Below, piece after piece: positions 42,885-52,985 of a DNA stretch of 64,000 nucleotides (positions are counted from its first letter, which is position 1; every line of letters starts with the position of its first letter). Below the pieces are notes generated by a model, which worked only from the letters and a program-made list of their open reading frames with translations, did not search any database and was not told the origin of the DNA. The DNA is from Anoxybacillus tengchongensis (GTDB taxonomy: Bacteria > Bacillota > Bacilli > Bacillales > Anoxybacillaceae). The stretch covers positions 1 to 64,000 of the forward strand of contig NZ_JACHES010000003.1 in assembly GCF_014201585.1 (NCBI RefSeq), written 5' to 3'. Position numbers and translations under genes: made by a program.

Positions 42885-42901
42885 ATTTAGCTCAGCTAAA
42901 T
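42885..42901 (-). promoter_or_regulatory. Hairpin in the S-layer mRNA leader
   Basis: ATTTAGC-TCA-GCTAAAT inverted repeat about 20 nt upstream of the ribosome site. It may stabilise the abundant message; that is inference. Confidence 0.5.
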
Positions 42902-42967
42902 TTAAGAGATTATGTATGTTCTCTCTATGAAACTCTTAAACTTAGCAAGTGAACGACTACAAACTAC

Positions 42968-42996
42968 ATTATAATTTTTTCCATGATTAAAGTCAA
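42968..42996 (-). promoter_or_regulatory. Sigma-A promoter of the S-layer gene
   Basis: The minus strand reads TTGACT (42996-42991), 17-nt spacer, TATAAT (42973-42968). Almost consensus, as expected for one of the most expressed genes in the cell; the leader is about 100 nt. Confidence 0.88.
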
Positions 42997-43189
42997 CCAT
43001 TTTTTGAATGACTTTTCTTTGTTGGAATAACAAAACTGTTTCACATGTAGTCTTCCACCTATTCACCATTTTACCGAATGTTCGACTTTTTTCAATACCT
43101 TCCTACGTAACTTTTTGACAAAAAGTTTTGTTACATAACTGTAAAGTTATCATTCCCCTATTTATGATACACTTGGAATAGTGTAAAAA

Positions 43190-43196
43190 TGTCGAA
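43190..43196 (+). promoter_or_regulatory. TGTCGAA motif before the NlpC/P60 gene
   Basis: One Spo0A-box-like motif 25 bp upstream of the GTG start. A TGA-TACACT extended -10 lies at about 43163-43171, so a bound protein here could block the promoter. Confidence 0.35.
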
Positions 43197-43220
43197 CAAT
43201 GGCGGAGTGAGGTGTGACGT

Positions 43221-44186
43221 GTGAGGCGGTTTGTTGCAACATTGTTTTTGTTTCTCCTTTTCCCTTCTTTCGCTTATGCAAACGAAAGTTACGATCGGCT
43301 CATTCCACTGGCGAAAAAATATATCGGTGTACCGTATCAGTTCGGCGGAAGTTCGGAAAAGGGGTTTGATTGTTCTGGATTTACGCGCCATATAATGAGC
43401 GGACTTGGTGTGACGTTAGCGCGTACGACAACGGAACAATATAAACAAGGAAGCGCAGTAAAGAAAGAAGATTTACGAATCGGTGATCTCGTCTTTTTTG
43501 AGACGTATAAAAAAGGGCCGTCGCATGCAGGTGTTTATATTGGAGATAATCAATTTATTCACGCGAGCTCATCTAAAGGCATTACGATCACTTCATTAGA
43601 CGACTCTTACTATAAAAAGCGATACATAGGAGCAAGACGCGTGCTTGCATACGTGCAAGCTGCTGGGCAGTTTCAAGATGTCGGAAACGATTTTTGGGCA
43701 AGTAAAGAAATTGAGGCGTTAGGTAAAAAAGAAATGGTGCTTGGATATGCGAAAAGCTACTTTAAGCCTGATGAAGTGATGACGCGTGCAGAAGCGGCCG
43801 GACTGATCGCAACGTACTTTAACTTCAACATGAACAATCGAAAAGAAACGTTTTCTGACGTACCGAGCGATCATTGGGCTGTCGGTGCGGTGAACGCCCT
43901 TGTGAAAGAAAATATTGTCGATAAAAACAATAAGCAGTTTCAACCCGATGAACCGTTAACGCGCGAACAATTAGCGATGTGGTTTGCGGAAGCATGGAAG
44001 TTAAAGCGTGGAGCAGATGTAGCATTTACCGATGTCAAAGAAACAGATGCGGCATATGATGCGATTGAAAAACTTGTCGCAGCTGGCATTGCAAGCGGCT
44101 ATGAAGACGGAACGTTTCGACCGAAAGAGACAGTGACACGTGCACAATTTGCGGTATTTTTCTATCGTGCAATTAACGCAAAATAG
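43221..44186 (+). CDS. SLH-anchored NlpC/P60 cell-wall endopeptidase
   Basis: A 321-residue protein with a signal peptide (cleavage after AYA). The NlpC/P60 domain (~25-140) has catalytic Cys in KGFDCSGFTRH, His in GPSHAGVYIG and a third polar residue in FIHASSSKG. Three SLH repeats follow (~145-320). It should cut peptide stems of peptidoglycan while bound to the wall polymer. The start is GTG at 43221, with GGAGTGAGGTG upstream; the upstream region is shared with the divergent S-layer gene. No other gene is in its transcript. Confidence 0.92.
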   Translation: MRRFVATLFLFLLFPSFAYANESYDRLIPLAKKYIGVPYQFGGSSEKGFDCSGFTRHIMSGLGVTLARTTTEQYKQGSAVKKEDLRIGDLVFFETYKKGPSHAGVYIGDNQFIHASSSKGITITSLDDSYYKKRYIGARRVLAYVQAAGQFQDVGNDFWASKEIEALGKKEMVLGYAKSYFKPDEVMTRAEAAGLIATYFNFNMNNRKETFSDVPSDHWAVGAVNALVKENIVDKNNKQFQPDEPLTREQLAMWFAEAWKLKRGADVAFTDVKETDAAYDAIEKLVAAGIASGYEDGTFRPKETVTRAQFAVFFYRAINAK

Positions 44187-44216
44187 CGAGAAAGGACAAG
44201 CCTTTCTCGCTATTTT
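44185..44216. terminator. Bidirectional terminator
   Basis: AGCGAGAAAGG / CCTTTCTCGCT with T and A runs outside; it separates convergent genes and overlaps both ends. Confidence 0.85.
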
Positions 44217-45802
44217 TTATCGATCGTTCGCTTTAAAAAGAGCACAAACTGCCCGCGTGTCACAACGTCGTTTGGACGATATGGATTGTTGATCGTTATT
44301 CGATTATAAAATAGCGTGTTAATCGGTTCATACGCCCAGTGAGAAGGAGAAACATCAAAAAACGATTGATTTACCGTCGGGCGTTCATATACATCCGCAT
44401 ATACACGCGTTAAAATCGTTGCCATTTGGGCACGAGTGATATAATCGTTCGGATATAGCTTTCCGTTATATCCTGTAAGCAATCCGTATGCTTCGGCAAT
44501 TGCCATTTCTTTATACCACGGATCGGTCGGTTTGATATCTGTTGCTTTGACGACATATCCTTCAGGCAGCGTCAGCCTTAACTCACGAATAAGCATAAGC
44601 GCAGCATGTCGGCGAAGCAACCGTTCATTTGGACGAAACGTTCCGTCTGGAAATCCTGAGATAATCCCTCGTTCATATAATAATGTGGCTGCTTCTTGTA
44701 GTTCTCCCCCTGCAATGTCAGGAAAAAGCGGCGGGGTGGAAAGAAGCGAATCGATCGCTCCGTACGATACACGTAGCGTTGCCGAACCGCGATTGAATCC
44801 TTTTGTTGTCGGCTGAACGACACGAAATAGTGCCGTATCAACAATCGTTGAACGAAACAACCACGACACTTCATTGTTTAACGTTGCACCATCATATGTC
44901 GTTTCTTTTACTCCTTTTGGCACACTTCCGATATAAACAGAGGCATAGCGTCCGTTTCCATCTTGCGCGTTGACGTACGCGGTGGCATCGGCATATGTGT
45001 AAAGCTTGAGCGCATATACGTTATTTTTTACCGTATAGTTTGTCAGCAGTAATGAAAGCGGTGGCATCGGCTCATACAAAGCGCCGAGCTGATTTTTCCA
45101 ATACGTTTGTAGCGCTGGAAGCTCAAACGGTGTCGGAAGATGAACGTTCATTTGCATATGTCCTTTTAAAGCATTCGGTGAGCCGAATAATTGCACGTAG
45201 TCTTCTGCTAGTATTTCAGGCATATACCATTCGTACGCTCCACTTCCGTCCACATGGATAGCCGGATAGCGAAAAAGCTCGCGCGCAGAAGCATATGACG
45301 ATTGTAACCATTCGTTCGGGCGACGTTGTTCTTTGTTAATCATATAATAGTACGTAAAATGATGTCCGTACTCATGTGCGAGCGTCGTTGCCATTTGTTC
45401 CACCGTCGTCCATTCGTTGCCACCGTATAAATGAATGTACCGATTCGGAAGAAGTGCGAGCTTCGGGCTCAGTTGATATTGGACAAAATATTGTCCGAGC
45501 ACGTTTTGTCCTGCGGGATAATCTGGAAAAATTTTTACGCTTCCTAATAAAGAAAGCTCCGCACCATGTTTATTTTTTAATAGTTCTTGTTCAAGCTGAG
45601 CAAGCTTCGCTGTATTCCAATATACGCTATAACTTTCAAACGTTACTCCACTCGCTCCTTTATAGCGAGCGATCAGCGGATAATAATCTTCGTACGCTTG
45701 CGCCTGCGCTTTTTTCGTTAAATCAACGACATGGGCGTGGGCAGGCGCGTGAAAAAAGAATAAAAAAATGAATGAAAGCCAAATGAAGCGCATGCGCTGC
45801 AC
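44210..45802 (-). CDS. SLH-anchored putative zinc metallopeptidase
   Basis: About 530 residues. It has a signal peptide (cleavage after AHA) and an N-terminal domain with the zinc motif HEYGHHFTYYY (HExxH, ~140-150) in the context VEQMATTLAHEYGHH. A downstream Glu in MPEILAEDYVQLFG could be the third ligand, in the gluzincin manner. A beta domain follows (~255-345), then three SLH repeats (~350-530). I do not recognise the peptidase family. The GTG at 45802 is chosen because GAGGTG is 6 nt upstream; an ATG lies three codons later. Substrate unknown; location on the outer wall is clear from SLH. Confidence 0.8.
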   Translation of the reverse strand: MQRMRFIWLSFIFLFFFHAPAHAHVVDLTKKAQAQAYEDYYPLIARYKGASGVTFESYSVYWNTAKLAQLEQELLKNKHGAELSLLGSVKIFPDYPAGQNVLGQYFVQYQLSPKLALLPNRYIHLYGGNEWTTVEQMATTLAHEYGHHFTYYYMINKEQRRPNEWLQSSYASARELFRYPAIHVDGSGAYEWYMPEILAEDYVQLFGSPNALKGHMQMNVHLPTPFELPALQTYWKNQLGALYEPMPPLSLLLTNYTVKNNVYALKLYTYADATAYVNAQDGNGRYASVYIGSVPKGVKETTYDGATLNNEVSWLFRSTIVDTALFRVVQPTTKGFNRGSATLRVSYGAIDSLLSTPPLFPDIAGGELQEAATLLYERGIISGFPDGTFRPNERLLRRHAALMLIRELRLTLPEGYVVKATDIKPTDPWYKEMAIAEAYGLLTGYNGKLYPNDYITRAQMATILTRVYADVYERPTVNQSFFDVSPSHWAYEPINTLFYNRITINNPYRPNDVVTRGQFVLFLKRTIDKK

Positions 45803-45877
45803 GTCAATCACCTCGTTATCTATTAATCTACATTTATGTTAACACGTCACACGCGGCGATGGAAAAGAAAAATAAGG

Positions 45878-45905
45878 AAGGCTGCCTGTATGCATAGGCA
45901 GCCTT
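45878..45905 (-). terminator. Terminator of the large subtilase gene
   Basis: AAGGCTGCCT / AGGCAGCCTT stem with a T-rich tail (CCTTATTTTT) on the minus strand. Confidence 0.75.
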
Positions 45906-45916
45906 TGTATTTATAT

Positions 45917-48900
45917 TTATTTCTTCGTTATAGAGAGCGTGTATGGGTTGGCATTTGGCCGGGCAAGCGATTCTTCAACGACGACATAGTACGTTCCTTT
46001 TTTCAAAGAAAGCATGCCGATTTCTGCATCGCCATCGCCGTAATGGTCGTACGTTTGAACGAGGCGACCTTTCGCGTCGTAAATGGACATGACCCCATCC
46101 ATCGTGCCCGGTACATCGAGCTTGCATGTAAATGTGCCGTCTTTTTCAACGACAAATTTGTAATAATCTTTATCGCCGTAGTCAACGACATTCATGTAGC
46201 CACGTGCTTCATACACATTTCCTTTTTTATTGAAAGAAAGCGGTTTTGATGGCACATTGTTTTTCACAACAGATGACGCATCTTCGTCTTTTTTATTGAG
46301 CGATTGAATGCCAAATTTATACGACTGAAGCGATAGCCCATTCCACATAAGCGGGTTGACGACGAAGAAGTATCCGACATTTTTCTTCGCTTGGAACGAA
46401 CCGTTTACCTCATATAAAGGGCTCCAGCCATTCGGGAAAAACATGACAGCTTTGTTGTATTCGTCTTCATCGATCGCCATATTGCCGTTCGTATCTTCAA
46501 CAACAGATACGATTGGAATTAGTGTGCCAAGCAACGGTTTTGGCAGCGATGCGTTCGGTTTGCTCGGATTTGCAAAAATCGTCAACAGTTCGTTCGCTTG
46601 ACGATGTTTATAGTAGTAGTAATCAACATCGTTCGGAAGCACGAAATTTCCTGTTTTCGATTCATTGACATTCACAACTGTCGCTTGAATCGGTTCATTA
46701 TTTTTCTCATTCACATCTTTCGGTGCATCGATCATCTTTTTCGATGTAATCACATACGGATCAGCTACCGATTGATAATTGTCGTTTTGCACCGACATGT
46801 AATACGTTTTTCCTTCTTCAAGAATTAACGTCCAGTCTGTTTGTTTTTTCCCTGTCATCCAATCGAATGGGTAAAACGTGTTGACTGACACAAGATCGTC
46901 TTTTTTCTCATCGTACTCAAACAACATCGCTGACGGCGTCATATCGTCCGGTGTCGCAAATGAAAACTGATATATAGCGGTGTGCGGAACAGTGAAGCGA
47001 TAAAAGTCTTGGTCACCACTAAACTGGATAAATGCTTCCGTCCGATCACCGATGTTGTAAGGGCGAGCATTTTCTTTAATTTGCTGGATTTGTTCTTTTT
47101 CAAAATAGCTCCAGCTTCCGTCATCGCCAATGATGATGATATCGTTTGGCTTACGCATTTGTTCTTTTATTTTTTCTGTTTGTTCAACAGCACCACCGCC
47201 CGATGGCATCGGCTCGCGCGCTGGGAAGTTGTCTTCGTCTTGTGGCAATGTAATGGCTTTTGCGCTCAGCTGATATGGAATGGCTGATGCGTTTCCTTCT
47301 TTCACTTGATTGCTTGACATAAAAGAGTCTAATATCATCGGATAAAATCCACTCAGTGGTTCACTTGACGCTTCGAGCACATACTGTACGCCCGGTTGCG
47401 CTTCAAACGTCACCGTCTCCCCTTTGCTGACGCCGTTATTGTTCCCAAACACGATTGGGAATGGAATTTCTTTATACTTCGCATTCGGATCAACTGGACG
47501 ATATAGTTCTTCAGCGAAATAAACGTTTAATGACGAATCAATGCCCGGAACAGGCGACAATTCAAACTTTACCGTTGTCGGCTCAGCGACAGTAAACAAG
47601 AAATAGTCGCGGTCGCCTTCTTTCGCATCTTTTTCTGGCACAAATGTTAAGTTTTCTAAGGCAAACGGCAATTGTTCAATAACAGCTGGATTTTCTTTTG
47701 TAATGCCATCATCGGCAAGTTCCGTAAACGATTGAACAGCTAACGTATACGTTGATTTTCCTTGTAAGCTATAGTTGCCATTTGCATCTGTAACGCCGAT
47801 CGCAAGCACGCCAGATTGCTTCGCCGTAAATAGTTTCGCTTCCATCTCGCCTGCTCGACCGTCATTCACTTGAATCGGCTTTTCAGACGTTGTTTTTCCT
47901 TCAGGATAGAAACGGAATACGAGCTTATAGTCGTATAATTCTGCTCCTTCGAGTAGCGCTTGCACACTTTCACCTTGTTGAACGTTTACTTTTACCCAAT
48001 GCACTTCTTCCGGTTTTGTCAGCGATCCTTTTTTCACGTACGGTTCTTTCGCATCAATCACAGACGCTTTCGCTAAAATCGTTTCATCGTTCCATTTTTC
48101 TTTTTGCGGCACGTTTTTGATATTATATTGCAGCGCAGCAACGGGATTGACTAAACCGTTACCGTACGTTAAATCGTATCCTTTTTCCCCTAAATCTGTT
48201 GCGGTGCGCTCTAAAATCCATTCAACTTGATACGGCTTTAAATTCGGGTACTTCGATAAAAGAAGCGAAGCGACGCCTGCGACAACTGGCGATGCCATCG
48301 ACGTTCCACTTAACTCAGCAAATGAAGATCCTTTTGTATAGTCATAAATAGGGCTGTATACATCAACCCCCGGTGCAACGAGGTCAACGGACGGACCGTA
48401 GTTTGAAAACTCAGCAAGTTTATTTTTACTATCCGTTGCCCCCACGCTAATGACTCCTTCATAGGAAGCTGGAATGGAGTACATGTCCGTCGCTTCATTT
48501 CCTGCTGCAGCAACGACCGTAATCCCTGCATCAATTGCTTTTTGAACAGCTTCTTCTAAAATTGGCGAGCTAAAATAGCCACCGAGGCTCATATTAATGA
48601 CTTTTGCGCCTTTTTCAATCGCATATAAAATCCCTTGGGCAATCGTATAGTCGCTTGCCCCCCAACCGCCACCGAATACGTCAATGGGTAAAATTTTAAC
48701 ATTTGGATTAACACCGTGTGCACCAATGCCGTTGTTTGCATTTGCTCCGATAATGCCAGCAACGTGCGTCCCGTGTACATCTTTTACAGGCGCACCAGCT
48801 GGGTTTATCGCATTGTAAGCAGGGAGAACACGTCCTTTAAACTCTGGATGCTTCGTATCCATCCCTGTGTCGATGACCGCAACCGTGACGCTATGTTGTC

Positions 48901-49357
48901 CAGCAAGTTTTAACGCCTTATCCATATTTAAAAGCGATAATAAATACATATGGTCTGATTTTGGATCAGCAGAACCGAGCCGTTTGTATGTAAAACTTGG
49001 TGTCACGCTTTTTACGGCTTTTAATTTTGCATAGTTTCTCATTACGTCTTGTAAACTTTTCCCTTTTTGCACCGTCACAACATCATATTTTAATTGCGGA
49101 AACGACTGTTTTACTGTCGCTCCTAAACTGCGATGCACAGCAGCTGGAATGGCCTCGTTGTACTTTACGATCAATGTATCCGTACTCACTTGGTTTTGCG
49201 CATCTTCAAACTTTTTGTAAGCGAGTGGCGCTGATGTTTTCGTCATTTGTTTTTTCCACTGCGCAATCGGCGGTTCCGTCGATGCTTGCGCAACTGCCGG
49301 CACGATAAGCGATGAGGCTAAACTAATCGATAATGCGGTTTTCTTCCATTTTTTCAT
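45917..49357 (-). CDS. Large secreted subtilisin-like protease (S8)
   Basis: A 1146-residue protein with a signal peptide (cleavage after AQA) and an I9-like propeptide (~55-125). The S8 domain (~135-410) has Asp in VAVIDTGMDTKHP, His in DVHGTHVAGIIGA, Asn in VVAAAGNEATD and Ser in LSGTSMASPVVAGVAS. About 700 more residues of beta-sandwich modules follow, several like bacterial pre-peptidase C-terminal domains (DYYYYKHRQANELLTIF, DYYKFVVEKDGTFTCKLDVP). It has no SLH domains and may be released or held by other contacts. GAAGGAGGC precedes the ATG. Divergent from secA2. A role in S-layer processing or nutrition is possible but unproven. Confidence 0.93.
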   Translation of the reverse strand: MKKWKKTALSISLASSLIVPAVAQASTEPPIAQWKKQMTKTSAPLAYKKFEDAQNQVSTDTLIVKYNEAIPAAVHRSLGATVKQSFPQLKYDVVTVQKGKSLQDVMRNYAKLKAVKSVTPSFTYKRLGSADPKSDHMYLLSLLNMDKALKLAGQHSVTVAVIDTGMDTKHPEFKGRVLPAYNAINPAGAPVKDVHGTHVAGIIGANANNGIGAHGVNPNVKILPIDVFGGGWGASDYTIAQGILYAIEKGAKVINMSLGGYFSSPILEEAVQKAIDAGITVVAAAGNEATDMYSIPASYEGVISVGATDSKNKLAEFSNYGPSVDLVAPGVDVYSPIYDYTKGSSFAELSGTSMASPVVAGVASLLLSKYPNLKPYQVEWILERTATDLGEKGYDLTYGNGLVNPVAALQYNIKNVPQKEKWNDETILAKASVIDAKEPYVKKGSLTKPEEVHWVKVNVQQGESVQALLEGAELYDYKLVFRFYPEGKTTSEKPIQVNDGRAGEMEAKLFTAKQSGVLAIGVTDANGNYSLQGKSTYTLAVQSFTELADDGITKENPAVIEQLPFALENLTFVPEKDAKEGDRDYFLFTVAEPTTVKFELSPVPGIDSSLNVYFAEELYRPVDPNAKYKEIPFPIVFGNNNGVSKGETVTFEAQPGVQYVLEASSEPLSGFYPMILDSFMSSNQVKEGNASAIPYQLSAKAITLPQDEDNFPAREPMPSGGGAVEQTEKIKEQMRKPNDIIIIGDDGSWSYFEKEQIQQIKENARPYNIGDRTEAFIQFSGDQDFYRFTVPHTAIYQFSFATPDDMTPSAMLFEYDEKKDDLVSVNTFYPFDWMTGKKQTDWTLILEEGKTYYMSVQNDNYQSVADPYVITSKKMIDAPKDVNEKNNEPIQATVVNVNESKTGNFVLPNDVDYYYYKHRQANELLTIFANPSKPNASLPKPLLGTLIPIVSVVEDTNGNMAIDEDEYNKAVMFFPNGWSPLYEVNGSFQAKKNVGYFFVVNPLMWNGLSLQSYKFGIQSLNKKDEDASSVVKNNVPSKPLSFNKKGNVYEARGYMNVVDYGDKDYYKFVVEKDGTFTCKLDVPGTMDGVMSIYDAKGRLVQTYDHYGDGDAEIGMLSLKKGTYYVVVEESLARPNANPYTLSITKK

Positions 49358-49521
49358 AAAAAGCCTCCTTCAAAAGAATGTAACATATGTATTCGCCATA
49401 AAAGGCAAATACACCTACTATAACGAAAAAAAGACAAAAAAGTTTCATATTTTGATAATTTTTTCTAATAAACTTACAATATCACCCAACAAACAAAAAG
49501 TAAAGAAATATTTTCCGGGTC

Positions 49522-49550
49522 GTGAAACATTTTGGGAACAATGGTATACT
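49522..49550 (+). promoter_or_regulatory. Promoter of secA2-slaP
   Basis: GTGAAA (49522-49527), 17-nt spacer, TATACT (49545-49550) with TGG giving an extended -10. Confidence 0.7.
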
Positions 49551-49594
49551 GTACGTTGAAACGATTTGATTTACAGCGAAGGAGAAGGTTCCCC

Positions 49595-51925
49595 ATGTTG
49601 TCTTACATAAAAAAACTAGTAAACAGTGATGAACGCAAACTGAAAAACTACAATAAAATCGTCGCGCGTATCAATGAGCTTGAACCGACATTTGAATCGT
49701 TGACAGATGAAGAATTACGCGCCAAAACAAACGAATTTAAACAGCGACTAGCGCAAGGTGAATCGGTACTCGATATACAGGTCGAAGCGTTTGCGACTGT
49801 CAGAGAAGCATCGAAACGTGTGCTTGGCATGCGCCATTTTGACGTTCAGCTCATCGGCGGTCTTGTGCTTGCGGAAGGGAATATTGCAGAAATGGCGACA
49901 GGTGAAGGAAAGACGCTCGTCGCTTCCGCCCCAAGCTATTTGCGCGCGCTTGAAGGAAAAGGCGTGCACGTCATTACCGTCAACGACTATTTAGCTCGCC
50001 GTGACCGTGATTTAATCGGAAAAATTCACGAGTTTTTAGGGCTGACCGTTGGCTTAAATTTGCCACAAATGACACTAGAGGAGAAAAAAGCAGCATACAA
50101 TGCCGATATTACGTACGGTGTCGGTAACGAATTTGGTTTCGACTATTTGCGCGATCATATGGTGTACAGCAGCGCTGATCGTGTCCAACGTCCATTTCAT
50201 TACGCGATTATCGATGAAGTCGATAGCGTATTAATTGACGAAGCAAAAACCCCTCTCATTATCGCAGGAAAAACAGGTGTCAGTTCGGAGTTAAGCTATT
50301 TATGCGCCCGTATCGTAAAACATTTCGTTCGCGATGAAGATTACGAATACGATGAAGAAACAAAAACTGTCAACTTAACCGAACAAGGTATTGAAAAAAT
50401 TGAAAAAGGGTTCGGCATCGACAACTTATATGACCTTGAACACCAAGTGTTGTATCATTACGTCATTCAAGCGTTGCGCGCATACGTCATGTTTACACGC
50501 GATGTCGATTATATCGTGAAAGACGGAAAAGTGTTGCTTATTGATATGTTCACTGGTCGCTCGATGGAAGGACGCAGTTTAAGCAATGGTCTTCATCAAG
50601 CCATTGAGGCGAAAGAAGGATTAGAGTTAACAGAAGAAAATAAAATCCAAGCATCGATTACGATTCAAAACTATTTCCGTCTTTATCCAATTTTATCCGG
50701 GATGACAGGGACGGCGAAAACAGAAGAAAAAGAGTTTCAAACGTTGTATGGAATGGATGTCGTCCAAATTCCAACAAACCGCCCTGTCATCCGTCAAGAC
50801 TTGCCAGACCGCGTCTTCGCGACAATCGATGCGAAATATAAAGCAGTCGCAAAAGAAGCAAAGCGCGTGCATGAGACAGGACAACCGATGCTCATTGGAA
50901 CAACATCTATTTTACAGTCAGAAAAAGTGGCGAAATATTTAGCAGAAGAAGGATTGTCGTTTCAATTGTTAAACGCCAAAAGTGTCGAGCAAGAAGTGGA
51001 GTTGATTTCACGCGCTGGTCAAAAAGGACAAATTACAATCGCGACAAATATGGCAGGACGTGGAACAGACATTATGCTTGGAGAAGGCGTAGCAGAACTT
51101 GGCGGTTTATATGTTCTCGGTACAGAACGTCATGAAAGCCGTCGCATCGACAACCAATTAAAAGGACGGGCTGGCCGTCAAGGAGACCCGGGGTGCTCGC
51201 AATTTTTCATTTCGCTTGAAGATGACATGTTTCGTCGTTTTGCTAAAGATGAGCTAGAAAAAATGAAAAAATCACTACAAGTAAATGAAGAAGGTGAAGT
51301 ATTAGACAAAGAGGTGCATGAATTCGTCAACCGTGTACAGCGTATTTGTGAAGGCAGCAATTTCTCGGTACGAGAATACAACTTAAAACTGGATGACGTA
51401 CTAAACGAACAGCGTCGTACCGTTTATACGCTCCGCAATCGCATTCTTGAAGCTAACGATGTGATTCCAATTGTCGCTCATATGGTGCCGTCATTTCTTG
51501 AAAGAGAAATTCGTTATACATGTCCAGAAGACGTCATTCCAGAAGAATGGGATATGGCTCGGCTAGTGAAAACCGTTCAAACGGTGACAAACGAACATAT
51601 TGATTTGACTAGTGTTGTCGATCAAAAAGAAGTGGAAGCGATCGTCCAACAAGCAATCTCCTCATGGAAAGAGCGTGTTCATGCATTAGAATACACTGAA
51701 GAACACCAATGGGCACTGAAACGTGCTTTACTTTCACTTATTGATTTTCACTGGACAAAACATTTGGAAGCGATGGAGTTATTAAAAGAAGGAATTGGGT
51801 TGCGCTATTACGGACAAGAAGACCCGATGCGCCAATATGCAAAAGAAGGGTTGGAACTCTTTATACAAATGTACCATCGATTAGAAAAAGATGCTTCCCA
51901 ACAACTTGCCCAGCTACTTATTTAA
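49595..51925 (+). CDS. secA2: SecA2, accessory preprotein translocase ATPase
   Basis: About 776 residues from ATG 49595 (GAAGGAGAAGG upstream; 21 more open codons before it lack an SD). It has the full SecA DEAD motor: Walker A MATGEGKTLVASAP, DYLARRD, FDYLRDHMV, Walker B IIDEVDSVLIDEAKTPLI, GMTGTAKTEEKEF, NMAGRGTDIML and RIDNQLKGRAGRQGDPG. The end lacks the zinc-binding Cys-rich tail of housekeeping SecA and the protein is shorter (~840 is usual). In Bacillus anthracis SecA2 works with SlaP to export S-layer proteins; slaP follows immediately here. It may also serve the other SLH proteins of the window. Confidence 0.95.
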   Translation: MLSYIKKLVNSDERKLKNYNKIVARINELEPTFESLTDEELRAKTNEFKQRLAQGESVLDIQVEAFATVREASKRVLGMRHFDVQLIGGLVLAEGNIAEMATGEGKTLVASAPSYLRALEGKGVHVITVNDYLARRDRDLIGKIHEFLGLTVGLNLPQMTLEEKKAAYNADITYGVGNEFGFDYLRDHMVYSSADRVQRPFHYAIIDEVDSVLIDEAKTPLIIAGKTGVSSELSYLCARIVKHFVRDEDYEYDEETKTVNLTEQGIEKIEKGFGIDNLYDLEHQVLYHYVIQALRAYVMFTRDVDYIVKDGKVLLIDMFTGRSMEGRSLSNGLHQAIEAKEGLELTEENKIQASITIQNYFRLYPILSGMTGTAKTEEKEFQTLYGMDVVQIPTNRPVIRQDLPDRVFATIDAKYKAVAKEAKRVHETGQPMLIGTTSILQSEKVAKYLAEEGLSFQLLNAKSVEQEVELISRAGQKGQITIATNMAGRGTDIMLGEGVAELGGLYVLGTERHESRRIDNQLKGRAGRQGDPGCSQFFISLEDDMFRRFAKDELEKMKKSLQVNEEGEVLDKEVHEFVNRVQRICEGSNFSVREYNLKLDDVLNEQRRTVYTLRNRILEANDVIPIVAHMVPSFLEREIRYTCPEDVIPEEWDMARLVKTVQTVTNEHIDLTSVVDQKEVEAIVQQAISSWKERVHALEYTEEHQWALKRALLSLIDFHWTKHLEAMELLKEGIGLRYYGQEDPMRQYAKEGLELFIQMYHRLEKDASQQLAQLLI

Positions 51926-51947
51926 ATGGAGGAAAGGAGATGGAACG

Positions 51948-52817
51948 ATGATTCCATTTTTCAAAAAGAAAAAACAAGGGGAAGATAGTACCGTTCAAGC
52001 AGGACAATTATTTGACGGAGCAGCTGAACAACAAGATGAAGACGTGCATACCACGTTATCGATTCATCCACTGATGTCGCTAACGGCAGAACAAAAATAT
52101 TATTTTCAATACGTAAATAACGAACTGCCGCCATTGAAAAAAAATCAAGTATCACTATCAGGAATTGAATGGAAAAAAGAAGATGATCGTTATATTGTTA
52201 CAGCGTTTGTGCGAAACAGTTTAGATCAATCAATTCGTTTTGAACATACACCTTTGTTGTTGATTGGACCAGATGGGAAAGTAATCGGACGAAAGGTATT
52301 TCCAATGCACGAACTTGGGGACATTCCGCCTAAAAGCAGTCGTCCATGGCGATTTGTATTTACAACAAGCGACCTGTATACAGAACATATTCCAGAAACA
52401 GGATGGAAGTTGGCGTTTGAATTAAAAAAGCCACATCGACTAGATTTAGAAGAAAGTTGGGAACAACATTTAAAAGAAGAAGATAAACAAAAGCTTGAGC
52501 AACTCGTTCGCTCTCTTACTCCGCCAAAACAAGGAGAAGTGAACGTCATGGGACTACAGGCGCGCATAAATGAAGAAGGAAGTTTAGTGATCACATTACT
52601 CATTCGCAATGGTAGCGACAAAAACATTACGTTTGAACAATTGCCATTAGTGGTTGAAGATGCATCAGGGGACGTTGTTGCACGCGGAGCGTTTACATTG
52701 CAATTAGAAGTAAAAGCAAATACAAGCAAACCGTGGACGTTTATCTTTCCAAAGTCGCTCTTGCAAAAAGAACAATTTGACTTTTCCACATGGCGCGCCT
52801 ACATTCCGCAATCATAA
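51948..52817 (+). CDS. slaP: Accessory Sec system S-layer assembly protein (SlaP-type)
   Basis: About 289 residues from ATG 51948, with GGAGGAAAGGAG upstream and 22 nt after the secA2 stop. The protein has no signal peptide and contains a duplicated SLAP domain: the first (~40-160, LTAEQKYYFQYVNNELPPLK, NSLDQSIRFEHTPLLLIGPD) and the second (~165-285, LVRSLTPPKQGEVNVMGLQA, NGSDKNITFEQLPLVVEDAS) are clearly similar, both ending in an RPWRF/KPWTF block. In B. anthracis the SecA2-SlaP pair is needed for efficient S-layer secretion. Family membership is inferred from the repeat and the operon. Confidence 0.85.
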   Translation: MIPFFKKKKQGEDSTVQAGQLFDGAAEQQDEDVHTTLSIHPLMSLTAEQKYYFQYVNNELPPLKKNQVSLSGIEWKKEDDRYIVTAFVRNSLDQSIRFEHTPLLLIGPDGKVIGRKVFPMHELGDIPPKSSRPWRFVFTTSDLYTEHIPETGWKLAFELKKPHRLDLEESWEQHLKEEDKQKLEQLVRSLTPPKQGEVNVMGLQARINEEGSLVITLLIRNGSDKNITFEQLPLVVEDASGDVVARGAFTLQLEVKANTSKPWTFIFPKSLLQKEQFDFSTWRAYIPQS

Positions 52818-52820
52818 AGA

Positions 52821-52855
52821 AAAGGGCTGATGATTTACATCAGCCCTTTTCTTTG
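52821..52855 (+). terminator. Terminator of secA2-slaP
   Basis: AAAGGGCTGATG / CATCAGCCCTTT, 12-bp perfect arms followed by TCTTTG. Confidence 0.85.
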
Positions 52856-52985
52856 CCTCTGGCCACCAACCGCTCTCTATTGTAAACAGAAGGAAATAGT
52901 ACTACAGTTATATTTTAGCATCATTTTTCACGTTTAACAAACATATTTTTAGTTTTTTTGGCATAAATTTTTCGTTGACAAACCA